Assembly (NCBI GenBank): GCA_012934845.2
Contig: WNNJ02001213.1
Coordinates: 372,001 to 436,000 of the forward strand
Direction of reading: 5' to 3'
From: Pomphorhynchus laevis
Taxonomy: Eukaryota; Acanthocephala; Palaeacanthocephala; Echinorhynchida; Pomphorhynchidae
DNA length: 64,000 bases
Part shown: positions 46,980-57,786 of the stretch, in pieces
How the letters are laid out: every line of letters starts with the position of its first letter
How positions within the stretch are numbered: the first letter of the stretch is position 1
Notes under the pieces: generated by a model
The model's database searches: none
What the model was told of the DNA's origin: nothing
Seen by the model: only the letters and a program-made list of their open reading frames with translations
Translations under genes and position numbers: made by a program

Positions 46980-47600
46980 ATTTTGGCTAAATTGTGATCG
47001 TGTTTTGTGTTTTTTTACGATATAAATTAAAAGTAGTTTTAATTGATGTTAATTTAATGTTCATATCTAGATATATACTTTTTTTATCATTAATATTGGT
47101 TTTATTAAGAATGAGGCTACCTGGATAATTTTGTTCGCTTATTGAATAAACATTGTTAGAGTTAGATACACATAACATCAATATATCGAAACATATATTT
47201 CATATCTTTATATAATTTAGATTTATTTTTTAAACAGTTATGAACAAATTCATATTCTATAAAGCTTAAAAATAAGTCAGCTATAATTGAATTACTATTA
47301 ACACCCATTGGGACACCTTTTATTTATCTAAATATATATATTTCCCTACCTTTAAATAATTTTGATTTATAAAATATTTAAGCATTGTTTTTAATCCAAT
47401 AATTATTTATCAATAATTGATCATTATCAACTATTTAAAAAATATTAGTTTTATTAACAATAAGGCTACCTGGATAAATTTGTTCGCTTATTGAATAAAA
47501 ATTGCTAGAGTTAAATACATATATATCATCAATATATCGAAACATATATTTTATATCTTAATAATTAGCTTCGATTGAAACACCTTTTATTTCATAAACA
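46980..47600 (-). mobile_element. Penelope-like RT fragments, duplicated in tandem
   Basis: On the minus strand the copy at 47575-47430 reads FRYIDDIYVFNSSNFYSIS, the RT catalytic RYIDD box, followed by EQIYPGSLIVNKTN. The copy at 47200-46990 repeats SISEQNYPGSLILNKTNIND and goes on with KKSIYLDMNIKLTSIKTTFNL. Together they match the region just before and at the start of the frame at 53166-53564. F.YVDD and YP..L...K.N...FLD wording fits Penelope-like and related RTs; the class is inferred. Confidence 0.55.
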
Positions 47601-48135
47601 TAGTGTAATTTTGAGCTACTTAGGTTATTAATAATCCACCTATAATGCATTCATGTATTTTTTATCATGATTCATTCATTTATTAATTTAATTTTTTATA
47701 TATTAGTAATTGTTAATCTTACAAATCAGATTAAATTGAACCAACAACAATAAAACTGATGAATAACAACAGATATAAAACGAATAAAATTAATATTAGC
47801 CTCGCATTATCCACATCTGCATTCATGCGTGTTCATGAATGTTTAATTACAAAAATAAATAATAATTAATAATAATAAAAAAATCAAAATTTTTTTAATC
47901 TTTTAAAAAATATAAATTGAAAAAGATTTATATTTATTTTTTATTTAAAATAATAATCACTTTAAATAATAAACGCAATTAATAAATTGTAATTTTCATA
48001 TACAAAGTGGCAGGAAATCAACTCGTAACCTGCAACGTAACCTGGCTGATAATCTGTGAAATTTGATAGGATAGAAATTTAACAAGAATATACTGATATT
48101 GAAATCTGACACAATTTGTCACTAATTTAGATGTT
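47601..48135. other. AT-rich intergenic sequence
   Basis: No gene; AATAATAATTAATAATAAT-rich. GTAACCTG is repeated near 48030. Confidence 0.5.
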
Positions 48136-48137
48136 AT

Positions 48138-48890
48138 CTGTAGTCCAGGATCCAAAGCTGGCTACGATTGATTTTTAATCCATATTTGCTGCTACATAAT
48201 TGGACTTCGATCATCAGCTTCATCAGTCTAATAAATCACTCCGAGACGTTCCTAACCACCCAGCAGTCATCGTCAGTCGGATGAAGTGGTTAGGGTACGT
48301 TTCGACTGCTTTTGTGATAACTATAAAGACACCAGCAATTCCTCACGATGCTATACGAAACTCAGATGCAGAAGCGTTTTAACTGGCTTGTTGCGTGTGT
48401 GGACCTTCTAGTTATTCTTTATATAAGGCACAAATGCGTATCCGTTGATTACGAGGACACTGAATTTCTCACAGGATTCCAAAAGTGAATGCGTCATTTT
48501 ATAAATTGTTATTGCGAAAAATCGCTTGAAACTGTGGTCCTGGAGCCAAAGCTGGCTACGATTGATCTTTAATCCATATTTGCTGCTAAATAACTGGACT
48601 TCGATCATCAGCTCCATCAGTCTAATGTATCACTCCGAGACGTTCCTAACCACCCAGCAGTCATCGTCAGTCGGATGAAGTGGTTAGGGTACGTTTCGAC
48701 TGCTTTTGTGATAACTATAAAGACACCAGCAATTCCTCACGATGCTATACGAAACTCAGATGCAGAAGCGTTTTTACTGGCTTGTTGCGTGTGTGGACCT
48801 TCTAGTTATTCTTTATATAAGGCACAAATGCGTATCCGTTGATTACGAGGGCACTGAATTTCTCACAGGATTCCAAAAGTAATGCGTCAT
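48138..48890. repeat. Tandem segmental duplication, two copies about 395 bp apart
   Basis: 48142-48500 and 48537-48890 are about 97% identical by eye (CCAAAGCTGGCTACGATTGA, ACCACCCAGCAGTCATCGTC, GGACCTTCTAGTTATTCTTT). The minus frame at 48408-48617 (SSKYGLKINRSQLWLQDHSF...SVLVINGYAF) vaguely recalls the start of a LINE endonuclease, but no firm motif is present. Copy 2 ends about 95 bp before the LTR element. Confidence 0.85.
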
Positions 48891-48986
48891 TTTGCGCTAA
48901 GTAATAATTTAGTTATTATTTTCTTTGGATGTCAGCGGCTATAGATGTCAGTACATATATTCTTAAAGAAAATGCAAGGCTGTCAA

Positions 48987-51900
48987 TGTAACTTTAAACG
49001 TGAACACTAAAACAGGAGAAGCAGAAAAAGCTGTTTTTTCTTATCAAGGCACAATTGCCACAACACTAAAATCTATCGTTTTTATCCCACAAAATGCACA
49101 GCAAGTTTACTAGCATTACAATGCTAGTACAAAGCAGTAGTGTTACATCAATAGTGCGAGTTAGTTCGGCACTTTGAACAACGGTCATGTTAATTGATAG
49201 TTCAGAAAATCGCATATTCAATGCTAGCAAGCATCGGAAGTACGAGATCAAACAACTGTTCCACAACAATAGTCGAAGATGCTGCAAACGGAAGTACGAG
49301 ATCAAGCAACCGTTCCGCAACACCGCCCCTTGATATCATCTGAACATAATCGCGTAGATATGTCGGTCTGTCCGTATTCTATTGGACGCCCTAACTTGAT
49401 CCAACATTAAATTTTGAGAAGAACCGTCTTTGTCCGAATCATTAACCAACTTGACAAATCGTTTGGGTGTGCAAATCGTTTTGAAATCTTGACAAATCGT
49501 TTGGAAATCACTTTTACATTCATCTGCTCCAATTTTACTAATTGCCGGTCGCACGTGACATAAATGTCTTTCAATACCATTTATTTCGATCGTATTGCAC
49601 TTCTCTCCTTGAGTAACTATACCATGTTGCCATTGTGAAGTGCATCTCGCATTGTTCGGTTTTATCCATACTGTTTGTACACGCTTAAAACTGCTTTTAT
49701 TCGCTGTTGGAGGTTGTCTGATGCTGCATGGATGTCTCCATCGATATTTGTATATGTGATGGCTGGGACTTTTTCTTAATGGACAGAAAATCTCCGAGAG
49801 GTTATACCAAAAACAGCTTCAATCAAGCAGCACCGACAACGAGCTATAATACGCTTGATAATTCGGTGATTGCGCTCCACTATTCCATTGCCCTGTGGCC
49901 TAAATGCAGCTCGAAAGCGTAAAGATATTACCCATCGACAACATAACTGTCTAAACATACTTCCTCTAAATACGGCCGCATTATCCACCAATACTTCGTC
50001 TGGTAATCCGTGCTCTAGTATCATCTCTAGAAATTTTCTCGATACACAATCAGCGCTCTCTCTATCCAGTGCTTTCCAAACGGCAAATCTTCCTGGTACA
50101 CTATCCATGATACTCAAATAGGGACGTCCTTCATAATGAACTATATCAACGGCCAATCGTTTCCATATGCCACTCACTTGGCACGATGCGTGAGAATATT
50201 TTATCCGGCGACGGATCTATAGTCTGGCATCGTTCGCATCGCTTTATAATATCCTCGATTTCCTTTCTGTCAGTATTACGATTTACCATCTTAGCGAGCG
50301 CAAAAGACCTTTCGATTCCAAAGTAGTGCATATCATGTAATTGTGTAGAATTATAACCAGAATCTACATGAGTTAAAACTGCAGCAAATGTTCCTTCACA
50401 TATACGATTTTTTCCGTTTATTCGTGTTAGCAAATTGGCCTTATTCAAATTTGAAGGCATGTATTCCCATTCAATGTTCAGTTTTGCCTCTTCAATTAAC
50501 GATTGTAATGTCGACAAACGCCTCCGCACGAGCATTTCAGCGCGCCTTTAGTTTTTATTCTGTGTAGTTTACTAGTAGTAAGATTTAACCAATTTAATAC
50601 AGTCCGCGAGTCAGTCATTACCTTTATTTTTGTAAAATCCCACTTCAATGCAAGGTTTATTCCTCGAATAGCGGCTTCCAGCACCACGACATTTATATAA
50701 AGCGAGTCGCTGGATTTTCGTAGCCATGCAGCATCTTCGACTATTGATCCTGATATCTCTAAGCACACGGCCATTGCAATGCTACTCGCGTCACACTAAA
50801 CAGTGCAGCGATCGGCACTGGGTTATCGGACCCAGTTCCCATCCTTGAACTGGGTCCGATAACCGTAATCGCTTCAACATTCTTATCAAAAAGAGGGTAG
50901 CATCTTTTCCGATAGGATCATTCCAATCATGGCCAATTGCAAGACGTTTAACATAACTAGCGCTTATGCGCAGACAAGATGCAATAGGGTAATGACCTAT
51001 TAGTTTACCACATAACGAAAAGAGATCTCTCCTCGTCATTCTCTGAATTTTCTGAGCGTCTATATCAACAAGGTTTCCACGGTTAAACATAAATTTTCCT
51101 TCGATATTTCTTGTGATCATACCCAATACCCTATTGTCTCCGACTTCCATCTGTTCTCTCGTAGATAAGCCGAATTGACTAAGATGACATCTCACAACAT
51201 CCGCAGATACCACATTTTCATCCACAAGTATATCATCGTAGTACGAATCAGTCCCTTCACGAATCAAAGCATTTTGTTCCAGAACAAAACGAAGTATGGT
51301 TTTTATAGCTTTAGGTCCAATCGACATTCCAAATCCTAATCGTGTTAAACAATATGTAACTCCCTCATATTTAACAAGTCGATACTTCCAGTAGTCGGGG
51401 TGGATCCAAATTTGAAGATACGCATGCTTCAAATCTAATATTTTAGCCTTAGTGGAAATTCGACGCCATCTTCGAATTGCGTCAACACAAATATCTGTAT
51501 CGTCACCTGTAAGACAGCTGATATATCTATTTAATTCGCGAAAATCAAGCACAGGTCTAATGCTGTTTGTTGAAGGATGACAAACTGCTATTAATGGAAT
51601 AAACCCGTCGACTCTGCTGCAGCTCCATTTGCACAGAATTCCTTGGCCTATCCAATGCGACTGGCTCGTCTAACCATTTTCTTGCAATAAATCGCTCATA
51701 CGCAGTGAAAGGATATATACCAAATACAAAGCGCATCCGCTTTTTGATTTCCTCTGGTTTTCCTCTTTCAACATTGCCCATCTCCATATATACATTAAGT
51801 GCACTGCATTGGAGCAGCATAGGCAATATAGTTGCTTCTTCATTACTCAACTGCTGGAGTTTAATTACAAGATCAAATTTGGTTATCCATTTCTCGATGT

Positions 51901-52253
51901 CTGCTTTCCGTCGTATACTGGAACAACATCGGTCAATTTTAATTTGCTCATATTGTTTTGATGCCCGGTTAGCTTGTAACTTTAAACGTGAACACTAAAA
52001 CAGGAGAAGCAGAAAAAGCTGTTTTTTCTTATCAAGGCACAATTGCCACAACACTAAAATCTATCGTTGTTTCTCAAAATGCACAGCAAGTTTACTAGCA
52101 CTACAATGCTAGTACAAAGCAGTAGTGTTACCTCAATAGTGCGAGTTAGTTCGGCACTTTGAACAACGGTCATGTCAATTGATAGTTCAGAAAATCGCCT
52201 ATTCAATGCGAGCAAGCATCGGAAGTACGAGATCAAACAACCGTTCCGCAACG
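48987..52253 (-). mobile_element. LTR retrotransposon, BEL/Pao-like or divergent Gypsy-like, fossil with both LTRs
   Basis: LTRs lie at 48987-49322 and 51975-52253, with TG/CA-type ends on the minus strand; they differ in length. GTCAA stands directly outside both ends (48982-48986 and 52254-52258), a 5-bp target-site duplication. Inside, on the minus strand, are a Gag-like start (about 51950-51560), reverse transcriptase (about 51550-50800), an RNase H part (about 50770-50500), an integrase zinc-binding part (about 50430-50190) and an integrase core (about 50175-49780). The RT wording (LDFRELN, RLGFGMSIGP, CGKLIGHYPI) belongs to a group I cannot place surely. At 3.3 kb it is short for a whole element and is broken at several points. 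LTR likeness suggests moderate age. Confidence 0.88.
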
Positions 52254-52258
52254 GTCAA

Positions 52259-53035
52259 TATACGACCCAAAAGTTCCTAAGCATGTCATTTATCGAAGTT
52301 TACAGAAAGCAGGTGAAATAGTACCAGGTAATTTATAGTACAAAAAAATAATAGTTTGAAAATTATTGAATAATAAATGCTGTTTATTTTAAAATACAAG
52401 GGACGACTTTATAATACGATACTAATCGATCCATAAACTAAAACGTTATTTCGCTGATAATCAGCGAAATAATGTTAAATTAATATTTAATTAATATTTC
52501 ACTACAAGTCATGAGCTTGCCAATATGCTTGACATTGTTTATTTGTCGATATGTATCCTTTTTGGGATACATTGTCTTAACAAAATAAAAATAATAATTT
52601 GTTAACAATAACCGGATGTCAAGTCATGTAGGCACTTCGGAGTATCTACAAACACACGATTTCCAACTCCAGATGATTTTTCTAACTGTATTAATGTTTC
52701 ATCATACCAATTTCTTAATATAACTGTCAATATAAAATTTATTGAAAAACTTTTTAAAATCAATAAAATCAATTGTAAATACTAAATAATTACCACCTTC
52801 AATGAAGGAGCTATGTGTATGCGCTAGATAAGAGTGCTTTTAAATCCTACTTGTTAGGTCCTGATGAGTGAATTATTCGTGATGAATTCTCTCAACAGTG
52901 TTAATTCCAAGTACATAGATGTGTACTAGAAGGACTCATTGAGTTGTCTAGGGGTACTGCATTTCAATCCAGTTGTGCAGCAGCCCCTACTGATGATACT
53001 CAAAAGTCTAAACATCATAGAGTTAGTTTATGCTG
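52259..53035. other. Intergenic sequence without supported features
   Basis: AT-rich, no frames of note. A less AT-rich patch near 52850-53030 (GGTCCTGATGAGTG, CAGCAGCCCCTACTGATGAT) has no match that I recognise. Confidence 0.45.
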
Positions 53036-53039
53036 CTTG

Positions 53040-53920
53040 AGTCTTTTCGATTCCTTTAATCGGAATACTAAATAATGTAAAATACTAAATAATTGTAATT
53101 TAAAATTAATATATATAGTATTATTACATGATATATGGCATAAATAGAGTTATAGATAATTATTTTGCCTGATTCTTAATAAAACCAATATTGATGATAA
53201 AGAAGGTATATATCTAGATATGAACATTACATTAACATTAACTAAAACTACTATTAATTTATATCGTAAAGATGACATATTTAAATTTACAAGAAACATA
53301 TTTTTGCATGAGCATTCATGCATACCATATAATATAAAATATAATACATTAAATAATGAAATTTTAAGAATTGCAACAATATGTAATGATATTGGCTTTC
53401 TTCAAAATCATTTAAATAATTTAATAGATACATATTTTAAACTAGGTTACTATAAAAATATCATTAAACAGAAAATAGTAAAATATATAACTCAACAAAA
53501 TATTATTAAAAATATATTTAAAATCTTGAGTGGAAAATTTTTATGGATGGATAATAAATAATATACTTTGTATTAGAATAAGATATTAGATAGTTTAATC
53601 AGAGGAAATACATCATTAGCATGTATTTGGCCCCGCTGCTATGTTGGGTAGAGGAACAATGGCCGAAACCTGATAACATAGCAGTTCCTCCTGATGACCT
53701 CTAATCCTTATTCTGATACATAGTTTGTTATCTATTAGTCAATTCATAAAAATTGATTTTTATTTTTGATTTCAGTTTGTAATTCATCTTGATATAAATT
53801 ATATAAAATTTTATAAAATCTATTTATTATTAATTAATTTTTTATTACTTAACTATTTAACTTTTATTTTTAATTATTTTTAATTTGGAATATAAAATAT
53901 GTAGACTCAGTTAGCTTATT
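53040..53920 (+). mobile_element. Penelope-like RT end with structured 3' region
   Basis: From about 53166 an open reading runs to 53564: LILNKTNIDDKEGIYLDMNI, TTINLYRKDDIFKF, HSCIPYNIKYNTLNNEILR, then FLQNHLNNLIDTYFKLGYY. It is the post-catalytic and thumb part of an RT whose wording (FLD.., H.S.IP..., R...IC.....F, L...GY) fits Penelope-like elements. The frame extends upstream of the Met at 53220 without a stop. After the stop come CTTTGTATTAGAATAAG, a pseudoknot (53636-53690) and AGTCAATT..AATTGACT (53735-53760). It ends near AAATATGTAGACTCAG (53890). Catalytic motifs lie outside this copy. Confidence 0.6.
53636..53690 (+). other. H-type pseudoknot candidate in the Penelope-like 3' region
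   Basis: CTGCTATGTT (53636-53645) pairs with AACATAGCAG (53675-53684), and GAGGAAC (53651-53657) pairs with GTTCCTC (53684-53690). The strands alternate (a, b, a', b'), which defines an H-type pseudoknot. The copy at 34033-34087 keeps both helices, the second with two base changes replaced by wobble pairs. Confidence 0.55.
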
Positions 53921-54179
53921 TAATATATAACTCTATTATAACTCCAATCATATAGAGTTATAAATTGATTAAAATAACATAATTTTTTATGTTTATGAAC
54001 GTGATTAACATTTATACTCGATTCTATTTTATTCTACCAACTAATGCATATTTAATAATCATAATTAATACTTATTAATTAAAAGTAATTACTACTAATC
54101 AAGTATTATAGTTAACAATTATACATTAATTATGATTATTACTTAATTAAAGCCTATTTTGAAAGTTTAATTTGAAAGT

Positions 54180-55165
54180 TTTTTTAATGTGGCAAATGCA
54201 CACGGACTGTGTGCTTACAAGCCCACAAATGCGAAACATATAAAAAAAGTTAATCGTTTAGTAGCATCGATTTTAGTTGCTTTTGAAAAATTGGAGTGAG
54301 GATGATGATCGCAGATGATCAGGTAAGGAATTCCAAAGGAGAGGAACAGCGATATGTAGGGATCGACGGCCGAAGTTGGTTGAGTGAATAGGTACGTGTA
54401 GCAGAAGAGAATCACAGGAACGTAGGTGAGTAGAAAGATAGCGAGATTCACATAGAATAGGCAGATAGAGATAAAAAGGAGAATTACAATGGAGAAGGCG
54501 ATAAGTTAGGCAAAGCTTACGAAAACAAACGCGATGTTCAATACTAAACCATCAAAGTTTTGATAAATAGGAAGATATATGATCGACTTTACGAAGTCGA
54601 AAAAGGATGCGCAGAGCAGTTTTAATGAGGCGCTGAAGAGTTTAAGAGATGACTTTTAAGAGAAGACGAGAAGGCTAAGACAGTAATTAATACGTGGGAA
54701 AAGAAGGGAAGACATAAGAGATTTACAAGAACTAAAATCTAGAGAATTTCTGACGAGACGAATATCACGGAGAAGAATATTTAAAGATCTAGTTTTATCA
54801 CGAATGAATGGATCGAGATGCATGTTATTGTCGAAGTGAATACCTAAAAATACTAGCTTATCTACAGCAGGAATAATTGTGGTCTGAAGATACAGAGAAG
54901 GAGGAAAAACAGAAACAGTGGAGGGTAAAATCCATAACACTTTAGATTTGGTAGGATTTAGGGACATGCGCAAAGAAATTAGATGTTCTGATTTAGCACG
55001 AAGACAATTAGACGCGGAACGAAAAATTGGCCTAGGGAATGAGGAGACGAATTAAAATAAAGAAGTATATCATCAGTGTACTGCATTACTCTGAAGCAGA
55101 ATTTACTGGTTATACAAGATAAATCTCCAAGAAGAGATTCATTTTGTGCTTTTTCTTCAAGCACA
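54180..55165 (-). mobile_element. CR1/L2-like LINE family A, 5'-truncated copy with intact 3' end
   Basis: The minus strand reads FRVMQYTDDILLYFNSSPHS (YADD changed to YTDD) at about 55100, MRMSLNPTKSKVLWI, DKLVFLGIHFDNN, KTRSLNILLRDIRLVRN, and the end TQPTSAV..PYISL. The 3' UTR carries perfect hairpin arms GCACAC (54198-54203) and GTGTGC (54209-54214) and the tail GTGCATTTGCCACATTAAAA. A 10-bp inverted repeat (CATTTTGTGC/GCACAAAATG) marks the upper edge near 55140-55170. Confidence 0.85.
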
Positions 55166-55169
55166 AAAT

Positions 55170-57780
55170 GTGAAAAACGTGTGTTTCAACAAGCGAAAAT
55201 GGCGTAAAGGTGTTACACTAAAATCAAAGCAGTTTGGAGAGAAACAAAAGCACATGTAGGATAGATTCGAATGATTTATCACATTGTCTCTATAATTCGA
55301 AGATCTCTGGTGAAACACCACTTGTATGATGCAGCTATTGTAGTGACAACCGTAGACATAAGTATAAAATTAAGTTTATGATAGTTCGGGGCTCGCTACG
55401 CTCTAGTATATTTCCGTAATCGGTAATTTAATCAATATTGAGATTTTTTAAAATGCCTTGATTCATTGTGTTATCAATTTCAAGTTATTAATTTTAAACA
55501 ATTTTTAAGAGAAATCCGTGTTCTGTTATGATGATGCATACTCCGCAGCAGAAAATTCACATGCATTAATTGTGTGCACTGAATGGGACGAATTTCAGGT
55601 GCACGATATAGCGAACTTTGTTCTCTCATTTAGCTTTTTATGAATTTAGAAATTAGATTTCGATAAAATATATAAATCAATGAGAAAGCCTCCTTTTGTA
55701 TTTGATGGAAGGCTATTGCTAAACATAGATCATTTGAGAGAAATAGGATATCTGGCGTATGGGATAGGAAGATAATTTGACAATATCGTTTTACGATAAA
55801 AATATAGTAATCATGTACATTACAATTAAAACAACTTTCATTTCAAATGTGAGTAAAGAAATATTTATCAATTGTGTGATAAAAGAGCGTTGACTTAATT
55901 AAGATAGTCTAAGAAAATTATTATATGAATAAAATAGATTATTTATATTCTATTTCCACTATTGCTGCATCATGTAGCAATTTTTACAATTGCTACATGA
56001 TGTCAACAACGGGGATTAGAAGGCATTATCATTGCCCTCAATTTCAACAAAAGGCATTATAAATAGCAATTTCATGTTGTAGCATTATATAAATAAATAT
56101 TATAAAAAATATTAAATATTATATAATAATATATAATATTTACAAATATTTAAAAAATATAATATTACATAACATCATATAAATACAATATTATATATAA
56201 TATGAGATAATACTATATTAAATAGTATATTTATCAAATATTAATTTATTAGTATATCTATATTGTTGGGGCGTCGTATAAGCAAACTATTTGATTTAAT
56301 ACTTTAATAGATATTGTAAGAGTGTAGTGTACGTTGATATTTAGATAATGACGACATTGAAAATCATAACTAGAAATATACAGTAAAACAAATATTACAA
56401 ACGAAGTATAAAAACATTATATATAATGTTATAACATTATAGAATGCTATATACTGTTGTATATAACTATTTAATAGAAAACAAGAAAATCGAATAATAT
56501 CTAATAATATTGTATAAATATTAATCAAATAATTTAGAGAAATAAAATTTTGGTTATCTAAATAATTAAGCAACATTCAAGAACAAATTATAATGTTTAA
56601 TGTGTAAGCAATAAAAAAGTTGTTGTCAGAATGTGCAAATTAAGAAACAGCAATCAGGAATAAGTAAACATAAAAAATGAAAATATCGCGGCAATAATAA
56701 AACTACTATTTATTAAAATAAATATAAATGCATTTGTTAAAATTGATCTTCCATCGACATCGCTTATGGAAATTGTGAAATAGTGGAAATCGCCGAATAT
56801 GTTTTTAATAAAACATATTCGGAATGCCATCAAAATGATGATTCCTATTGTATGATTTAAAGCAAAATGATGAAAATCCATGATTTAAATGGTTTCATGA
56901 TTTCACGTATTGGTTTCATCATCATTAATTTATACAAACTATCAATTAATAACTAAACTTAAAAGATTAATAAAATGATTTTAAATATTTTGATGACAGG
57001 AGCTATTGAAGTATTGCAAATTTTGGAATAACATAGAGAAAGCTAACAAAGTGGTAATTAATCTAGCATTATATTAACCTTAATGTAAATTCACAAGGTA
57101 CATGATAAATAATATCATATTTAAGATAAAATCACATGATTCGATTTTCAAGGATACTTGATCTGAAAGAATGCTTGCTATATATGTACTCTTACCAATG
57201 AATTATAATGTCTTCAAACAAGGATAAGACAATAATTTTGGTTGTAAATTATTGCTTTCCATACTGTCATATTAAAATCAATCACTTTCGTTTTTGAAAA
57301 CTAATGCCAATTTCAAAACAAAAAGCAAAAGCTAATAACTTTGTAATTTAGTATTTTAACAAATAATTAACTTAATAAATATTAAATTCTTTCACGTATA
57401 CATTATTTGTTAAAAAAGTATTTAATTTGGACAAACTACATTCATAAAAAACATATGTTATGCAATAAGATCATTTAGCAAATTTAGTTTTTACTTTGAC
57501 ATCAAGTACTCAAGTTTAAATGAAAAGTAATTCAATTAGCGACAATTCAAATTATCCTACATTTTTTCATTTTCACACTTAGAAAGTGTCATAAGTGAGT
57601 CATTATGAGTTATGCAGTATTATATCAAAAGCTTTTTAATTTTATAAAGATAACTTAAACATTATTAAGACAAAAATTCAATTTATAATTTTCCGAAAAT
57701 AAAATTCAAATTTAAAGTAGACAAAATGATCGCAATCGTAGAATAAAAAACTTGAGTTCACTTAATGGTTTAAATGAACC
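55170..57780. other. AT-rich intergenic region downstream of the receptor gene
   Basis: No gene that I can support. There are ATATAATATTT-rich runs at 56090-56240, a TTGCTACATGATG/CATCATGTAGCAA inverted repeat at 55967-56003 and hydrophobic minus frames at 56370-56576 and 56654-56881 that look like products of AT-rich DNA. Confidence 0.45.
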
Positions 57781-57786
57781 ATTAAA

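Noticed and set aside
52855-52900. GTCCTGATGAGTGAATTATTCGTGATGAA as a hammerhead
   Set aside because: Stem II needs two wobbles and the GAAA box reads GATGAA; the core is not conserved.
53636-53690. HDV-like ribozyme
   Set aside because: The interleaved helices fit in outline, but there is no room for P4 or the catalytic C between the two 3' strands, which share a base.
53660-53700. GAAACC...CTGATGACC after the Penelope-like RT as a type II hammerhead
   Set aside because: Bases before GAAA (GGCC) and after CTGATGA (CCTC) do not pair in register. The H-type pseudoknot explains the complementarity better.
56654-56881. 75-aa hydrophobic minus frame as a membrane protein exon
   Set aside because: AT-rich DNA gives many Ile/Phe-rich frames; no motif, splice site or partner exon is evident.
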